The notes beneath the pieces were generated by a model. It was not told the origin of the DNA and made no database searches. It saw only the letters and a list, made by a program, of their open reading frames with translations. From Notospermus geniculatus (Eukaryota > Nemertea > Pilidiophora > Heteronemertea > Lineidae), in contig NMRB01000134.1 in NCBI GenBank assembly GCA_002633025.1, forward strand, positions 429,566 to 493,565: DNA of 64,000 nucleotides, written 5' to 3'. The translations under genes were made by a program, and so were the position numbers. Below, piece after piece: positions 61,116 through 64,000 of the stretch (position 1 is the first letter of the stretch; every line of letters begins with the position of its first letter).

Positions 61116-63215
61116 GTAATGTGTTTTAGATGGTTAAATTCAGACGAGCAAAAAGTGAGGTGATTATCGACCGGATGAGTGGATAAACAGACAAGTCACT
61201 AAGTATTACAAAGGAAAACCACACGTATGGCTGAAAATTAGAACAAAGACAGAAGTTAGTAAAGATTAATCAGAAAATGATGAAGATATGGTAATTTAGA
61301 TGAGTGAGAGAAATTCACACACGCACACACTTGATTAGGCCAGAGTGGGGTTAAGCTTCAGGAGGAGAGGAGAAAGTAGAGGGACATTTAGAGAGGGAAA
61401 GCATTATGTTGGTCAGTAAATGGTGAAGGAATTGCTAATAGAACGGTGAAGAGGTTATGTTCAACAGACAGAAAATACATGTATCACAAAAAAAATTACA
61501 CGTAAGGACAAAGAAATGAACAACAGTGGACCTCCCTTTGCAGACACCTCTACCAGGAGGACACCTCCCTAGTAGGGACACCAAATTCATTCTGACCTGT
61601 GTACTTGGGACACCTTTTAATTAAGGACAGAGTCGCCCAGCCCCAAATGTGTCTTTTCGGGAGGTTCCACTGTACATGCACATTGAATTTATAAACATTA
61701 ATAAAATCCAGAATTATACATTTATTCAACGGACGGCACAAAAACCACTGATAAGCCCCTGATAACATTCTATGAAGCAGCAGGGAATGGGTCTCTAGAA
61801 GCAGGTACTACGTGCAAGCACTTTCCTTTCACTGATACACAGTCTCAAAGCACTTTTTATTGTCTTTACAAAACTAATGCAACTGCACTAAAGTTGAGGG
61901 ATCAAGGCTGTTTTTTCCGTAGCATTGAGAGCATCTAATCCTGGATGTGAGATGGTATGTCCGTGGTGATTAGGATCAGCAGGGGTGGGTTCTATTTTTT
62001 ATTCCCTAAGCGAAGGTAGGGGCTGAGACTGAAAGAAATAGAACAAAAGCTGGTGAGGTGCAGAACACAACAAAATATAAACACAAACAAATAAACAAAT
62101 AAAATCTTTTAGACTTCTGTTTTTTTATAAAGTGATTCACTGTGGATTTCAAGAACGGAAAGAAGAGAAATTATTACATAACCACACTGTATTCTCAAAT
62201 GCTGTTGTATGAAACAACGTCACGTGGAGCCTCAGGTGATATCATTTCTTTGGACCAGAAAAGCCCATATTACTCTCGACAAAGGAGTGTATTTAATAAA
62301 TATGATTCAGAACTGCTTCTAGGGATATAATTTAGGATTCACCAATACCACCAACATTCACACTCACTGCACTTCAAAAGCAAATTCCAGCAGTCATTTG
62401 ATGTATTTACAAGTGTTGAAGGTTGTTTCCTATGAACGAGTTCAATGGCTTAGAAGCAATTTGTGAAACTAAGCAGTTATTTTCTTTGAGGGGTTATCGA
62501 TTTGATTCAATTATCTGCAAGGCTGCATCAGATTAATGCACTAAGAGGTATTAAAGGGCAGGATAAGGGAGAAAGGGGAAGAGGGAAGGCTAAAGCTGGA
62601 ACATTGGTTCAGGTGGACTGGAGGTCAGCTGGGAAACTGGCTGCCAAGCAGTCAGAAGCCGAGGATGTGTGGTTGAAAGCTGGGAAAACATCAATCATAC
62701 TGTGACAATATGATCAAATTTACAGGTAGAATTATGAAGGCCTGAGATAGGGATACAACAAGTACACGGTACAGGGTATTTTCTTCTTGTTGCAATCAAC
62801 AAGGGGAAGAGGGAGTGAAAGAGACATCATGGAAAATTGAGCTGTTAAACCTGGGAAAAAAGAAAATGTGAAATTATTCAACGGGGTTAAGAAATTAAGT
62901 GCAAGGCATCACGATGTGCATCCATCAATTATAAATAAATCACAACGGTGCAGAAGCACAGCCACCGATAAAGTGATATGCCCAAGTTCTTAACAAGAAA
63001 ACATACCAATGATTTTGTCCCAAGTTTTCATAAATAATATCAATAAGATATTACCCATATCCTTGATGATATTAATGTTTTGTAGCACCTGTTTGATCAT
63101 TGGTATGTTTTAATTTCAGAACAAGGTCATGTCACATTAAAATAAAGCTTCCATCAACACAACATCAGTTGGCCCACCTTCCAGTATGAGGGTAGCCTGA
63201 AAAATGATGATAATC
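61116..63215 (-). other. No gene seen; possible long 3' UTR
   Basis: AT-rich and free of the foldback repeats common elsewhere. On the minus strand AATAAA near 61856-61861 is followed by a GT-rich stretch, so this could be the 3' UTR of a gene with a stop near 63216. Weak evidence. Confidence 0.3.
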
Positions 63216-63348
63216 AATGATAGAACATCTCGGGTACGGTACCAAAGATTGAAAAGTTCTGAAGAAATCTGACTTGCTGGACAGAAAGCCTGTCCTGGGG
63301 CTTCCACTTAGCAGTAGAGAACATATGGGCCTTGATACCTATCTTCAG
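63216..63348 (-). CDS. Very tentative terminal exon
   Basis: A minus-strand frame reads GLLKIGIKAHMFSTAKWKPQ, then DRLSVQQVRFLQNF, and stops at 63216. It looks protein-like, and a candidate acceptor (ACCAGTAG) precedes it. An overlapping frame is also open, and I cannot match a family. Confidence 0.2.
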
Positions 63349-63394
63349 AAGACCTACTGGTACATGTACTATGAATTGCCGTGAAGAGTTGCAT

Positions 63395-64000
63395 TAGGCC
63401 ACGCTTTTTTTATTCCTTGTTTCGCGGGCCCGCCGCTAGGTGAAAATAGGAAAATGAAAAAAAAATAAAATTTTATTTTTCGGGATTTTCGCGAGCCCGC
63501 CGCTCCAAAAACTCCACAAAATGGAAAAAAAATAAAAATTTATTTTTATTTTTATCCCGCCCGCCGCTCAGGAGGCCGAGATCGAAAATACATTTTTCAA
63601 AAATAGGCCTATTTTGTCATGTTTGTATGATTTACCGTCCGATCGATGTCATGATGCGCGGTTTCTGACAATCTGCCAATCTGTACCAACAGCCTCGCGC
63701 AGATTTTCACTTTGCTCTACTGATCGTATAGACCTATGTACAGTAGCTGCACAGAAACCCGGCACTGACTTGCTCGAGGCTGTCATCCAACAATATGGCG
63801 TGGTTCATGGTCACTCGTCACCTTGGGCCAAAATTTGACCGTGCCTGCATGCAGGTAAGCGATGATACGATCACAATCAGCTCCTGTGTCATTCATACCA
63901 CCAGTTGAACCTTTATTTTGGAATAAAATTTTATTTTTTTCTTTTCCTCCGCTATTCAGATGCCTTGGAAAACGTTCGAGAAATCAAAAAATAAAATTTT
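63395..64000. repeat. AT-rich repeat with GCCCGCCGC words, running off the window
   Basis: Alternating AAAATAAAATTTT-type tracts and CCCGCCGCT words (63427, 63495, 63559) recur at about 65-bp spacing, with another AATAAAATTTT tract at the very end. The composition resembles the interior of the 27375 MITE. The right end is not in view. Confidence 0.45.

Overview
The window reads as a piece of a eukaryotic, probably marine-invertebrate deuterostome genome (echinoderm or hemichordate is my best guess, low confidence). The reasons are split coding exons with GT/AG borders, CpG that is not depleted, very frequent TACATGTA and TAGGCCTA words, and an extreme density of non-autonomous inverted-repeat transposons. 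I see no operons, no bacterial-type genes and no CRISPR array. Almost all open frames over 60 codons are noise or transposon arms; only a handful of coding exons can be supported.

Left half (about 4.3-29.2 kb): a head-to-tail tandem duplication. Unit A (about 4290-15737) and unit B (about 15738-29239) are collinear. Each carries the last three coding exons of a minus-strand neuronal-calcium-sensor (NCS/recoverin-type) EF-hand gene. The exon order in the direction of transcription is B1 (28523-28678), B2 (21145-21261), B3 (15662-15889), A1 (14999-15154), A2 (9844-9960), A3 (4186-4440). All joins are phase 0. The seven base differences I count between the shared exon sequences are all synonymous. 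The duplication breakpoint lies inside the terminal exon, so copy B loses the native C-terminus after Gly-Cys-Leu-Asn and reads into a new 24-residue tail. The 5' exon(s), which should hold the N-terminus, lie outside the duplicated block and were not found. Unit B carries several insertions whose empty sites can be read in unit A, giving clean target-site duplications for PIF/Harbinger-like, TTAA-type and Mutator-like miniature elements.

Middle (29.2-59 kb): mostly repeats. There is a second, small tandem duplication (31.1-33.0 kb), many foldback/MITE families, a tRNA-like SINE candidate (40.3 kb), two assembly gaps next to C- or G-runs, and a candidate two-exon plus-strand gene end (39535-39965). 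Possible promoter-type motifs occur at 45.16, 46.35 and 59.0 kb.

Right end (59-64 kb): a minus-strand terminal exon of a glutamate/lysine-rich, probably coiled-coil protein (59383-59674). About 300 bp beyond its stop is a candidate promoter and first exon of another minus-strand gene (58999-59080). A CRE-rich CpG patch (60.36-60.48 kb), a possible long 3' UTR, and a partial AT-rich repeat running off the window complete it.
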